Shown here: piece after piece, positions 35,211-43,381 of the stretch
How positions within the stretch are numbered: position 1 is the first letter of the stretch
Layout of the letters: every line of letters starts with the position of its first letter
Origin: Catenulispora acidiphila DSM 44928
GTDB lineage: Bacteria; Actinomycetota; Actinomycetes; Streptomycetales; Catenulisporaceae
DNA: 64,000 bases
Direction of reading: 5' to 3'
Assembly: GCF_000024025.1 (NCBI RefSeq)
Contig: NC_013131.1
Location: forward strand, 8,598,229 to 8,662,228
Position numbers and translations under genes: made by a program
Notes under the pieces: model-generated
Told to the model about the DNA's origin: nothing
Database searches by the model: none
Seen by the model: only the letters and a program-made list of their open reading frames with translations

Positions 35211-35641
35211 GTTCGGTCTCGTTCGTTGGGGAGTTGCTGCAGGACCCGCACGGCCTCGGCCAAGGCCGCGCGTTGGGCCTCGACCCGGCGGTAGGCAGGC
35301 CCGGGCAGGCCGATGAGCATCAGGTGGTGGTCGAGGACGACCTGCGCGGCGAGCAGCGCGCGGTCGGCGTGGACCGGCGCGTCGGCGGCGGCCGCGCGCA
35401 CCAGTTCGGTGACCTCGTCCAGGTAGCGCAACCACGACCGCTGATGGCCGCGGACGACGAGCTCGCCGATCCGCCGGCGTTCGGCGTGGACTGCCAGGGC
35501 TGGATCTGCGGGTTCTGCATCGGGCAGCGCCTGGCGCATCCGCAATGACGCGACCGCTTCGGGCAGTTCGCGCTCCGGCTCGGCGGTGAGGCCGAGCCAG
35601 ACCGGCCGGCGGCGATGAAACAGTTCTGACAGTTCTGACAC
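35207..35641 (-). CDS. Hypothetical protein, first gene of the redox operon
   Basis: A 144-residue, mostly helical protein without cysteines, signal or TM segment; no family recognised. The GTG start has GGAGGTGGAGG upstream and the stop overlaps the NuoF-like start (ATGA), so the product is made in step with the flavoprotein and may be an accessory subunit. Features are an arginine-rich start (FHRRRPVWLGL), a helix with RRIGELVVRGHQRSWLRYLD and a C-terminal helix. The DNA begins with a 9-bp repeat (TCAGAACTG twice). Confidence 0.65.
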   Translation of the reverse strand: MSELSELFHRRRPVWLGLTAEPERELPEAVASLRMRQALPDAEPADPALAVHAERRRIGELVVRGHQRSWLRYLDEVTELVRAAAADAPVHADRALLAAQVVLDHHLMLIGLPGPAYRRVEAQRAALAEAVRVLQQLPNERDRT

Positions 35642-35680
35642 CCTCCACCTCCACGGTGAATCCGGTGGCCGGGAGCGTAA

Positions 35681-35700
35681 CTGACTAACTAATCAGTAAG
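35681..35700. promoter_or_regulatory. TetR-type operator, site A
   Basis: CTGACTAACTAATCAGTAAG in the 133-base divergent region between the redox operon and the Rieske operon. It agrees with site B (35734-35753) at 16 of 20 positions. It lies nearest the leftward operon start. Confidence 0.7.
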
Positions 35701-35733
35701 CAACCCTTGACAGCGCGGGAACTTCGCTGCAAC

Positions 35734-35753
35734 CTGACTGACCAATCGGTCAG
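35734..35753. promoter_or_regulatory. TetR-type operator, site B
   Basis: CTGACTGACCAATCGGTCAG, with palindromic core TGACC-AATC-GGTCA, 10 bases before the ribosome binding site of the Rieske gene. With site A it brackets a TTGACA element at 35707-35712. The TetR protein encoded just behind the Rieske gene is the obvious ligand. Confidence 0.78.
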
Positions 35754-35774
35754 ACACTCTGCGAAGGAGGACCG

Positions 35775-36971
35775 GTGCCGATCACCGAACCACTGAGTGC
35801 GTCAGCTCCCCCGGGCCCGCACCCGCAAGACCCGCCGCCGGCTCTGGCGGCGCGCTACTACACCGATCCGGCGCTCGCCGAGGCCGAGCTGCGCGCGGTC
35901 TTCGCCAAGACCTGGCAGCTCGTCTGCCACGAGTCCGACCTGCCGAACCCGGGCTCCCGGCTGGCGGCCTGGGCCGCCGGACGCGAGGTGCTCGTGGTCC
36001 GCGACGCCGAGGGCGGGCTGGCCGCGTTCCTCAATGTCTGCCGCCACCGCGGCACCCGGCTGGTCGACGCCCCCGAGCCGGAGCCGAAGGCCGCCGAGGC
36101 GATCCGCTGCCCGTACCACGGCTGGACCTACAAGCTCGACGGCTCGCTCGTCGGCGCGCCGGAGGGCCGGCAGATCCCGTGCCTGGACAAGCCGAAGCTC
36201 GGGCTGTTCACCGTCGCTGTGGAGTCCTTCTTGGGCTTCGTCTTCGTCAACGTCGACGGCACCGCGGCACCGCTGGCGCAGACCTGCGCGGGCCTGGCCG
36301 AGCAGGTCGGCCGCTACGCCGGCGCCGAGCTGGTCCCGGTGGGCCGCGACCGGATCCACGATCTGGACAAGGCCGAGGTGCAGAGCGCCAACTGGAAGGT
36401 CGCGGTCGACAACTACCTGGAGGGCTACCACGTACCGGTGGCGCACCCCGGGCTGATGCGGCTGCTCGACTACCAGAACTACCGAATCACCGAGGCGGCC
36501 GAGGATTACGTCCTGTTCCAGACACCGCTGCGCGACAAGCCCTCGTCCAACTGGCGCGAACGGCTCTACCAGCGGCTGACCTCGACGATGCCGGGACTGC
36601 GCGCCGAGGACCAGCGGATGTGGCGGTACGCCGTCATCTACCCGAACACGCTGCTCGACTTCTACCCCGACCACGTTCTCGCCTGGACCGCCATCCCCGC
36701 GGGCCAGGAACGCGTCGCCGTCCCCGGCGGCTTCTACACCCGCCGCGGCTCCAGCCGCCGCACCCGCCTGGCGCGCCGGCTCAACATCGCGATCGGCTGG
36801 ATCACGAGCGATGAGGACGCCGAACTGCTGCGCCGGGTGCAGCACGGCATCCGCACTCCCGGCTTCGAACCCGGTCCGCTGTCGCGCCGCGAGGCCGGCG
36901 TCGGCTGGTTCGCCGATAGGATCCGAGCCGATATGCCGGTGCGTGGTGACGGGAGCGATGGACCGCGATGA
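35775..36971 (+). CDS. Rieske non-haem iron oxygenase, quaternary-amine/CntA-like type
   Basis: A 398-residue oxygenase alpha subunit with a GTG start after GAAGGAGG. The Rieske [2Fe-2S] ligands are C89/H91 (CRHRGT) and C112/H115 (CPYHGW); the mononuclear iron site is NYLEGYHVPVAHPGL (H219, H224). The arrangement resembles carnitine, choline and stachydrine-type monooxygenases. No reductase gene is adjacent on the same strand, so the divergent NuoF-like protein and ferredoxin are likely partners. Its stop overlaps the TetR start (ATGA). The substrate is unknown; the nearby amine importer and amine oxidase favour an amine. Confidence 0.88.
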   Translation: MPITEPLSASAPPGPHPQDPPPALAARYYTDPALAEAELRAVFAKTWQLVCHESDLPNPGSRLAAWAAGREVLVVRDAEGGLAAFLNVCRHRGTRLVDAPEPEPKAAEAIRCPYHGWTYKLDGSLVGAPEGRQIPCLDKPKLGLFTVAVESFLGFVFVNVDGTAAPLAQTCAGLAEQVGRYAGAELVPVGRDRIHDLDKAEVQSANWKVAVDNYLEGYHVPVAHPGLMRLLDYQNYRITEAAEDYVLFQTPLRDKPSSNWRERLYQRLTSTMPGLRAEDQRMWRYAVIYPNTLLDFYPDHVLAWTAIPAGQERVAVPGGFYTRRGSSRRTRLARRLNIAIGWITSDEDAELLRRVQHGIRTPGFEPGPLSRREAGVGWFADRIRADMPVRGDGSDGPR

Positions 36972-37606
36972 GCGCTGAGGCCAGGACCGAGCAGACCCGC
37001 GCGGCGATCCTGCGAGCCGCGTGCGAGGTCATCGCAGAGACCGGATTCGAGAAGGTCAGGATGCGGATGGTCGCCGAGCGGGCCGGGGTGTCCACGGCCG
37101 CGCTCCACTACCACTTCGCCACGCGCGAGAAGCTCTTCCTGGAAGCACTGCGCTTCTCCTACGACACCACGGGCTCCGCGGAGGGCAAGGCCGATCCGCC
37201 GGCCGAGGCGCCGCAGACCTGGCTGTTGGCCCGCGCCATCGACGACTGCCTGCCCGGCGACACCGAGCTGCGCCGCGACTTCCTGCTCTGGCAGGAGCTG
37301 CATCTGCGCGCGGTCCGGGACCCCGACTCGCGGACCGTCGCGCGCGATCTGTACGCGAACCTGCGGGACTGGATCGCCGGGATCGTCCGCGACGGCCAGA
37401 GCGCCGGCGAGTTCGGGCCCTGCGACGTCGGGCGGTTCGCCGACCTGGTCATCGCGCTCACCGACGGCTACGGCGCGCGCATCCTGCTCGGCGCCTCGGC
37501 GCTGACGCTGGACGACGCGCGCGACCAGATCTGGGCGGTCGTCGCCCCGCAGCTCGGCGTGCACACGCCGATCCCGGCGGCCGGCACGCGGACCGCCGCG
37601 GTGTAA
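36968..37606 (+). CDS. TetR family transcriptional regulator
   Basis: A 212-residue repressor with the N-terminal helix-turn-helix TRAAILRAACEVIAETGFEK and VSTAALHYHFATREKLFLEA. The C-terminal domain resembles BetI-like TetR_C families (LPGDTELRRDFLLWQELHLR). It is co-translated with the Rieske oxygenase gene (ATGA) and should bind the two similar sites at 35681-35753, thereby controlling both the Rieske and redox operons. The importer genes follow after a 266-base gap and may have their own promoter. Confidence 0.9.
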   Translation: MSAEARTEQTRAAILRAACEVIAETGFEKVRMRMVAERAGVSTAALHYHFATREKLFLEALRFSYDTTGSAEGKADPPAEAPQTWLLARAIDDCLPGDTELRRDFLLWQELHLRAVRDPDSRTVARDLYANLRDWIAGIVRDGQSAGEFGPCDVGRFADLVIALTDGYGARILLGASALTLDDARDQIWAVVAPQLGVHTPIPAAGTRTAAV

Positions 37607-37872
37607 GGCCTCGAAGCCGTAGCGGCCGACCGGCTGCACGGCACGGCGCCACCACACGGCACCGCACGGCACCACAACCGCGGCGTGCCCCGCACGCCGA
37701 CGCAGAACCCGCGTCGCAGCCACCGGCGCACGGTGAAAAACAGGTCTCCTGCCGCTTCGGGCCGGTCACCCCCTCATACCGCTCGACCCCGCCGCGGACG
37801 TTCCTGGGTGTCGCCTTGCCGCGATCCGCTCCGCCGTGCCGGGCCCTCCCATCCCCGACGAAAGGACAAGCC

Positions 37873-39048
37873 ATGTCCCGCCAGTCTTCCGAGGAGTCCT
37901 TCGAGCTGTCCCGCCGATCGCTCCTGCGCGCCGGGATGGCCGGCACCGTCGGCCTGGCCGCGGCCGGCTGCGGTTTCACCGGGTCGAACCAGTCCTCGTC
38001 CGCCGCCGGAGCGGACGGGACCGCGGGTGCGGCCGCGACGTCCGCCGAGCCGCCGATCGACGTCAAGGTGGACGGCGACCTCGTCTACTTCAACTGGGCC
38101 GATTACGTCGACCCGTCGGTCTTCGACGGGTTCCAGAAGGAGTACGGCGTCAAGGTCGTCCAGTCCAACTTCGACTCGATGGAGTCGATGGGCGCCAAAC
38201 TGGCCGCCGGGAACAAGTACGACGTCGTCTTCCCGTCGGCCAAATGGACCCAGCGCCTGGCCGTCGCCGGGAAGCTGCGCCGCATCGACCACTCGGCGCT
38301 GAAGAACGCCCCGGCGATCTTCGACCATTACGACTACTTCCAGGACCCCTGGTACGACACGGCTTCCGCGCACAGCGTCCCCTTCACCATGTACAAAACC
38401 GGGATCGGCTGGCGCAAGGACAAGCTCGGGGACCTCACCGGTTCCTGGCAGGACCTGTGGTCGCCGGCCGCCAGCGGGAACGTCTTCCTGTTGGACGACC
38501 AGGACGAGGCGCTGGGCATGGCGGCGCTCAAGCTGGGCCTGCCGATCAACACCGCCGACTCCGGCGATCTGGCGAAGATCGACGCCGAGCTGAAGAACCT
38601 ACGCTCCCACCTGCGCGGCTTCTCCAGCGACGACTACAACAACCTGCTCAACGGCAACGCGTTGATGACGCAGGCGTGGAGCGGCGACATGGTCTCGGTG
38701 CTCAACCAGGCCAACGACGCCTCGGTCTACGGATTCCAGACGGCGAAGGAGGGCTCGCCGGTGAACACCGACTGCTACGCGATCCCGGCGAACGCCGAGC
38801 ATCCCGGGACGGCGATGCTCTTCATCGACTACATGCTCCGGCCGGAGAACGTCCTCAAGAACATCGACTACATCGGGTACCCGATGCCGGTGAACGGCAC
38901 CGAGGACGCCTACGCGAAGCTCGTCGCGCAGTTCCCGCAGTGCGTCGTCAAGCCCGAGGACCTGGTGAACGACCACATGTTCCAGAACGGCACGGCTGCC
39001 CAGGGGCACGCCCGCGACGCCGTGTGGACCGACGTGAAAGCGGGCTGA
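37873..39048 (+). CDS. Polyamine-type ABC transporter substrate-binding protein (PotD/PotF-like)
   Basis: A 391-residue exported protein from the ATG at 37873 with AAAGGACA upstream. A twin-arginine signal (SRRSLLRAGMAGTVGLAAAG) ends in a lipobox cysteine, so it is a Tat lipoprotein. The mature part begins with VYFNWADYVDPSVFDGFQKE, the hallmark of the PotD/PotF spermidine/putrescine-binding family, and contains VVFPSAKWTQRL and NTDCYAIPANAEHPGTAMLF. It is the first of four transporter genes in order. Actual ligand could be a polyamine or another amine. Confidence 0.9.
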   Translation: MSRQSSEESFELSRRSLLRAGMAGTVGLAAAGCGFTGSNQSSSAAGADGTAGAAATSAEPPIDVKVDGDLVYFNWADYVDPSVFDGFQKEYGVKVVQSNFDSMESMGAKLAAGNKYDVVFPSAKWTQRLAVAGKLRRIDHSALKNAPAIFDHYDYFQDPWYDTASAHSVPFTMYKTGIGWRKDKLGDLTGSWQDLWSPAASGNVFLLDDQDEALGMAALKLGLPINTADSGDLAKIDAELKNLRSHLRGFSSDDYNNLLNGNALMTQAWSGDMVSVLNQANDASVYGFQTAKEGSPVNTDCYAIPANAEHPGTAMLFIDYMLRPENVLKNIDYIGYPMPVNGTEDAYAKLVAQFPQCVVKPEDLVNDHMFQNGTAAQGHARDAVWTDVKAG

Positions 39049-39049
39049 C

Positions 39050-40003
39050 GTGCTCGACACCGCATCCGAACCCACCGCCGATCCCACCGGTCGGGCCGGA
39101 CGGAACGGCCCGCATATTCCGCGGATCCGCGCGTCCCGGCGCCGTCCGGCCTCCGAGGACACCCGCATCTGGAACCGCCTGGCGCTGCCCGGCACGCTGT
39201 GGATGTCGCTGTTCTTCATCTCCTCGCTGCTGCTGCTCGCCGCGCTGTCCTTCGGGACCACCGACGACTTGGGCAACCCGCACTTCGGCCGCACGCTGGA
39301 CAACATCCGGCGGCTGGCCGCGCCGGCGTACCGGACAGTGATGCTCCGTTCGCTGGAGTACGCCGCGCTGACCTCGCTGCTGTGCCTGCTGATCGCCTAC
39401 CCGGTCGCCTACGCCATCGCGCTGCACGCCGGGCGCTTCAAGAACGCGCTGATCGCCGCGATCGTCGTGCCCTTCTTCGCCAACTACCTCGTGCGGATGT
39501 ACGGGTGGTCGGTGGTGCTCTCCGACGACGGACCGGTGCTGCGCTTCCTGCGCGCGATCGGACTCGCCGACTCGCACACGAAGATCCTCAACACCGGACC
39601 CGGCGTCATCGCCGGCCTTGTCTACGGATTCGTGGTCTTCATGGTCATCCCGCTCTACGCGGCCCTGGAACGGCTCGACATCTCGTTGATCGAGGCCGGA
39701 CGCGATCTGTACGGCGGACCGCTGCGCACGTTCCTGTTCGTCACGGTGCCCGCGACGCGGCAGGGCGCGGTGGCCGGGATGGTGCTGGTGTTCCTGCCGG
39801 CGATGGGCGACTTCGTCTCCGCGCAGTTCCTGGGCGGGCCGAACCAGATCATGATCGGCAACCTGATCCAGGACAAGTTCTTCGAAGGCCAGGACTGGCC
39901 GCTCGGCTCGGCGCTCACGATGCTGCTGATGGCCGTGCTCCTGATCGGCATGTTCGGCTACCTGCGGCGCGCCCGCAAGGACGAGGCGGAGGCGACCCGA
40001 TGA
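39050..40003 (+). CDS. ABC transporter permease (PotB/PotH-like)
   Basis: A 317-residue inner membrane protein with a GTG start one base after the binding-protein stop. It has a 45-residue cytoplasmic N-terminus, about six TM helices and the EAA loop RLDISLIEAGRDLYGGPLRT that docks to the ATPase. NYLVRMYGWSVVLSDDG is typical of PotB/PotH permeases. Its stop overlaps the next permease start (ATGA). Confidence 0.92.
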   Translation: MLDTASEPTADPTGRAGRNGPHIPRIRASRRRPASEDTRIWNRLALPGTLWMSLFFISSLLLLAALSFGTTDDLGNPHFGRTLDNIRRLAAPAYRTVMLRSLEYAALTSLLCLLIAYPVAYAIALHAGRFKNALIAAIVVPFFANYLVRMYGWSVVLSDDGPVLRFLRAIGLADSHTKILNTGPGVIAGLVYGFVVFMVIPLYAALERLDISLIEAGRDLYGGPLRTFLFVTVPATRQGAVAGMVLVFLPAMGDFVSAQFLGGPNQIMIGNLIQDKFFEGQDWPLGSALTMLLMAVLLIGMFGYLRRARKDEAEATR

Positions 40004-40923
40004 CCGCTGCGACGCACCCTTCCCCACAACCCGCTTCCCCGCAGTCCTCTGCCCACCAGGGCCCTGCCCCGCAGCCCGCCTCGCGGCGCCGCCGGTTCCG
40101 TCCGCGCCGACGCGGCGTCGAGGCCAAGCCCCGCTTCGCGATCGTGGTCACCGCGCTGTTCTTCGTGCTGCTCTACCTGCCGATCGCCATGGTGGTGCTG
40201 TTCTCCTTCAACTCCCAGAAGTCGCTGACGGTCTTCAAGCACTTCAGCACTCGGTGGTACTCGGCCTTCTTCCACGACCACGTCCTGCTGTCCTCGCTGG
40301 GCATGAGCTTGAAGATCTCGCTGGTCGCGATGATCGGCTCGGTGGTGCTCGGCGTGGCGCTCGCTCTGGGCTTGGTCCGCGCGCGGGGCAGGCTCGGTAC
40401 GTACTCCGGCTTGATCATGCTGGTCCCGCTGATCACCCCGGAGATCGTCACCGGCGTGGCGTCGCTGATGCTCTACAAGGGTCTGAACATCACGCTGTCC
40501 ACCGGCACAGTGATGATCTCCGAGATCACCTTCTCCATCTCCTATGTGACGGTGATCCTGCGCTCGCGGGTCGCCGCGCTCAACCCGGAGGTCGAAGAGG
40601 CCGCCATGGACCTCGGCGCGACGCGGTGGCAGGCGTTGCGGCTGGTGACGCTACCCGCGCTGCTGCCGGCCATCCTGGCCAGCGCCGTGCTGATCTTCGC
40701 CCTGGTCTTCGACGACTTCGTCCTGGCCTACTTCACCACCGGCGTGGATCCGCAGCCGCTGGCGGTCCGCATCTACTCCGCCATCCGCTTCGGCGTCGAG
40801 CCGACCATCAACGCCGTCGGCACGCTGATGCTGGCCGGTTCCATCACCCTCATCGCCGTGGCCCTGTCCATCCCGCGTCTGTTCGGCCGCTCCGGCGGCC
40901 TCGACCTCCTGTCCGGGGACTGA
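40000..40923 (+). CDS. ABC transporter permease (PotC/PotI-like)
   Basis: A 307-residue second permease subunit starting at the ATG 40000. After a basic, proline-rich N-terminus it has about six TM helices, the phrase LYLPIAMVVLFSFNSQKSLT typical of PotC/PotI, and the EAA loop NPEVEEAAMDLGATRWQALR. FDDFVLAYFTTG near the C-terminus is also characteristic. It pairs with the preceding permease to form the channel. Confidence 0.93.
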   Translation: MTAATHPSPQPASPQSSAHQGPAPQPASRRRRFRPRRRGVEAKPRFAIVVTALFFVLLYLPIAMVVLFSFNSQKSLTVFKHFSTRWYSAFFHDHVLLSSLGMSLKISLVAMIGSVVLGVALALGLVRARGRLGTYSGLIMLVPLITPEIVTGVASLMLYKGLNITLSTGTVMISEITFSISYVTVILRSRVAALNPEVEEAAMDLGATRWQALRLVTLPALLPAILASAVLIFALVFDDFVLAYFTTGVDPQPLAVRIYSAIRFGVEPTINAVGTLMLAGSITLIAVALSIPRLFGRSGGLDLLSGD

Positions 40924-40928
40924 TACCC

Positions 40929-42053
40929 ATGAGCACCACCCCTTCCGCGCTCTCCCCCACCACGCCCGACCCGTCCGCCACGCCCGCGGTACGGCTGGAC
41001 CGGATCACCAAGAGGTTCGGCGGCGACAACGACACTGCCGCCGCCGTCGCCGATCTGAGCCTGGACATAGCCCCCGGCGAGTTCTACTCGCTGCTCGGGC
41101 CCTCCGGCTGCGGCAAGACCACGACCCTGCGGATGATCGGCGGCTTCGCCGATCCGACGTCCGGCTCGATCCTGCTCGCCGGACAGGACGTGACGCGGTT
41201 GCCGCCGAACAAGCGGAACGTGAACACCGTGTTCCAGAGCTACGCGCTGTTCGACCACCTCTCGGTGGCCGACAACGTGGCCTTCGGCCTCAAGCGCGCC
41301 GGCGTCGCCCGGGAGGAGATCCGGCGGCGGGTCGGCGAGATGCTGGAGCTGGTGCAGCTGACGACGTTCGCCGACCGCAAGCCGCGCACGCTGTCCGGCG
41401 GTCAGCGCCAGCGCGTCGCACTGGCCCGGGCCCTGGTCAACCGGCCGGCGGTCCTGCTGCTGGACGAGCCGCTGGCGGCGCTGGACCTGAAGCTGCGCCG
41501 GCAGATGCAGATCGAGCTCAAGCAGATCCAGCGCGAGGTCGGCATCACCTTCGTGTTCGTCACCCACGACCAGGACGAGGCGCTGACCATGTCCGACCGG
41601 GTGGCCGTGATGAACGCCGGACGCGTGGAGCACTGCGGGACGCCCGAGGACGTGTATGAGCATCCTGAGACGAAGTTCGTCGCGTCCTTCATGGGGACGT
41701 CGAACCTCATGACCGGCGTCTACCGGTCCGGCGCGGTGCAGATCACCGGCGGTCCGGCGATCGCCGTGGGACCGTGCCCGGAGATCACCGAAGGCAGCGA
41801 GGTCAGCATCTCGATCCGGCCGGAGAAGATCTGGCTCTCGGACTTCGAGGCGGACATGCCGCGGGCTCGCGGCGTCATCAAGGACACCGTCTACTCCGGT
41901 CCGACCACGACCTATCTGATCGAGCTCGCGCCCGGCGTGACCGTGGCCGCGCTGGAGCAGAACACCGCGCGGTCGCGGAACGAGGACCGCTGGGAGGGCG
42001 GGGAATCGGTGGAGATCGCCTGGAAGCCGGAACACTGCCTGGTCCTGGCCTGA
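40929..42053 (+). CDS. ABC transporter ATP-binding protein (PotA-like)
   Basis: A 374-residue ATPase with Walker A GPSGCGKTT, Q-loop VFQSYALFDHLSVADNVAFG, signature LSGGQRQR, Walker B LLLDEPLAALDLKLR and switch histidine in FVTHDQDEALTMSDR. A C-terminal TOBE domain follows (ISIRPEKIWL), as in PotA. The gene is five bases after the second permease and directly before the amine oxidase gene, linking uptake to oxidation. Confidence 0.93.
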   Translation: MSTTPSALSPTTPDPSATPAVRLDRITKRFGGDNDTAAAVADLSLDIAPGEFYSLLGPSGCGKTTTLRMIGGFADPTSGSILLAGQDVTRLPPNKRNVNTVFQSYALFDHLSVADNVAFGLKRAGVAREEIRRRVGEMLELVQLTTFADRKPRTLSGGQRQRVALARALVNRPAVLLLDEPLAALDLKLRRQMQIELKQIQREVGITFVFVTHDQDEALTMSDRVAVMNAGRVEHCGTPEDVYEHPETKFVASFMGTSNLMTGVYRSGAVQITGGPAIAVGPCPEITEGSEVSISIRPEKIWLSDFEADMPRARGVIKDTVYSGPTTTYLIELAPGVTVAALEQNTARSRNEDRWEGGESVEIAWKPEHCLVLA

Positions 42054-42064
42054 GAGGAGGATTC

Positions 42065-43381
42065 ATGCACCACTACGACGTGATCGTCCTCGGCGCGGGT
42101 CTGGCCGGGCTGGCTGCCGCGCGGGACCTGGGCGCCGGCGGCGCGGACGTCCTGATCCTGGAGGCCCGGGACCGGGTCGGCGGACGGGTCGAGCAGGCAG
42201 TGCTCGGCGACGGCCGCATCCTGCAGCTCGGCGGCGAGGTGGTCGGGCGCGCGCACACCGCGTATCTGGGCCTGGTCGGCGAACTCGGGCTGACGCTGGT
42301 ACCCAGCTACGTCGCCGAGCCCGGCGTCATCGCCCGCGCCACACCGGAGGAGGTCTCCGCCGGCGACCCGCCGCACTGGTTCGGTCCGAAGGACGACGAC
42401 TGCCAGCGGCGGGTGACGCAGGGGTTCGTGGACATCGCGCGGACGGTCGACCCGGACGACCCGTGGTCGCATCCGGACGCCGCCGCGCTGGACGCGCTGT
42501 CTGTCGGGCAATGGCTGCGGTCGGTCGACGCGACGCCAGAAGTGCTGCGGTTGTGGGAGATCGGGCAGCTCAGCCTGGCCAGCGGTTCGGTCGAGCGGAC
42601 GTCGATGCTCGGCGCGCTGCGGAAGAACGCGGCGGTGCCGAGTGCGGGTCACTACGACTACGAGGACTGGGAAGGGCTGCGGGTCACCGAGGGTTCGGCG
42701 ACCGTCGCGCTGCGGATGGCCGCCGAACTGGGGTCCCGGGTGCGGACCGGGGCTGCGGTGGCGGCTGTCGATGTGCGGCCGGGGCGCTGCACGGTGCGGC
42801 TGGCGGGAGGGGAGACGCTGACCGCTGACGCGGTGGTCAGCGCGCTCCCGGTGGGACCGTTGCGGTCCGTCGCGGTGAGCGGCGTGTCGGATGAGCGGCT
42901 CGCTTCGCTGCACGCTCAGCGGCAGGCCTGTGCGGCGAAGCTGGCTGTGGCGTACGAGCGGCCGTTCTGGCGCGAGCAGGGGATGAACGGTCTGTCGGAA
43001 TGTGAAGGAGTGCTCGGCAGTACGTGGCCGCAGGGCGAAGGGTTGCTCTCGGCGCTGATTCCGCCGGAGCGGTACGGCGTGATGCTCGGCATGCCGGCGC
43101 AGTTGCGTATGCGGGAGCTGATATCCGATGTCGCGCGGCTTTACGGTCCGGAGGCGGAGCAGCCGATCACGGCGTACCTGCGGATGTGGGGAACCGATCC
43201 GTGGACGCAGGGCTATGTGACGCAGTGGGCTCCGGGAGATGTGATGCGTGTCGGACCGCTGCACGGTACACACGAGCCGCCTTTCTATGTGTGCGGCTCG
43301 GATCAGTGGGTCGCCGGGTATATGGAAGGCGCGGTGCGGACCGGACGCGCGACGGCTGCGGAGGTGCTGCGTCGTGGATGA
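42065..43381 (+). CDS. Flavin-containing amine oxidase
   Basis: A 438-residue FAD enzyme with AGGAGG before the ATG. It starts YDVIVLGAGLAGLAAARDLG, the dinucleotide motif, then LEARDRVGGRV, and ends with the FAD-contact segment VCGSDQWVAGYMEGAVRTGR. Such enzymes oxidise primary or secondary amines or polyamines to aldehydes with release of ammonia and hydrogen peroxide. The adjacent PotABCD-like importer and aldehyde dehydrogenase fit a putrescine/polyamine-oxidase route; other amines are possible. Its stop overlaps the aldehyde dehydrogenase start region. Confidence 0.88.
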   Translation: MHHYDVIVLGAGLAGLAAARDLGAGGADVLILEARDRVGGRVEQAVLGDGRILQLGGEVVGRAHTAYLGLVGELGLTLVPSYVAEPGVIARATPEEVSAGDPPHWFGPKDDDCQRRVTQGFVDIARTVDPDDPWSHPDAAALDALSVGQWLRSVDATPEVLRLWEIGQLSLASGSVERTSMLGALRKNAAVPSAGHYDYEDWEGLRVTEGSATVALRMAAELGSRVRTGAAVAAVDVRPGRCTVRLAGGETLTADAVVSALPVGPLRSVAVSGVSDERLASLHAQRQACAAKLAVAYERPFWREQGMNGLSECEGVLGSTWPQGEGLLSALIPPERYGVMLGMPAQLRMRELISDVARLYGPEAEQPITAYLRMWGTDPWTQGYVTQWAPGDVMRVGPLHGTHEPPFYVCGSDQWVAGYMEGAVRTGRATAAEVLRRG

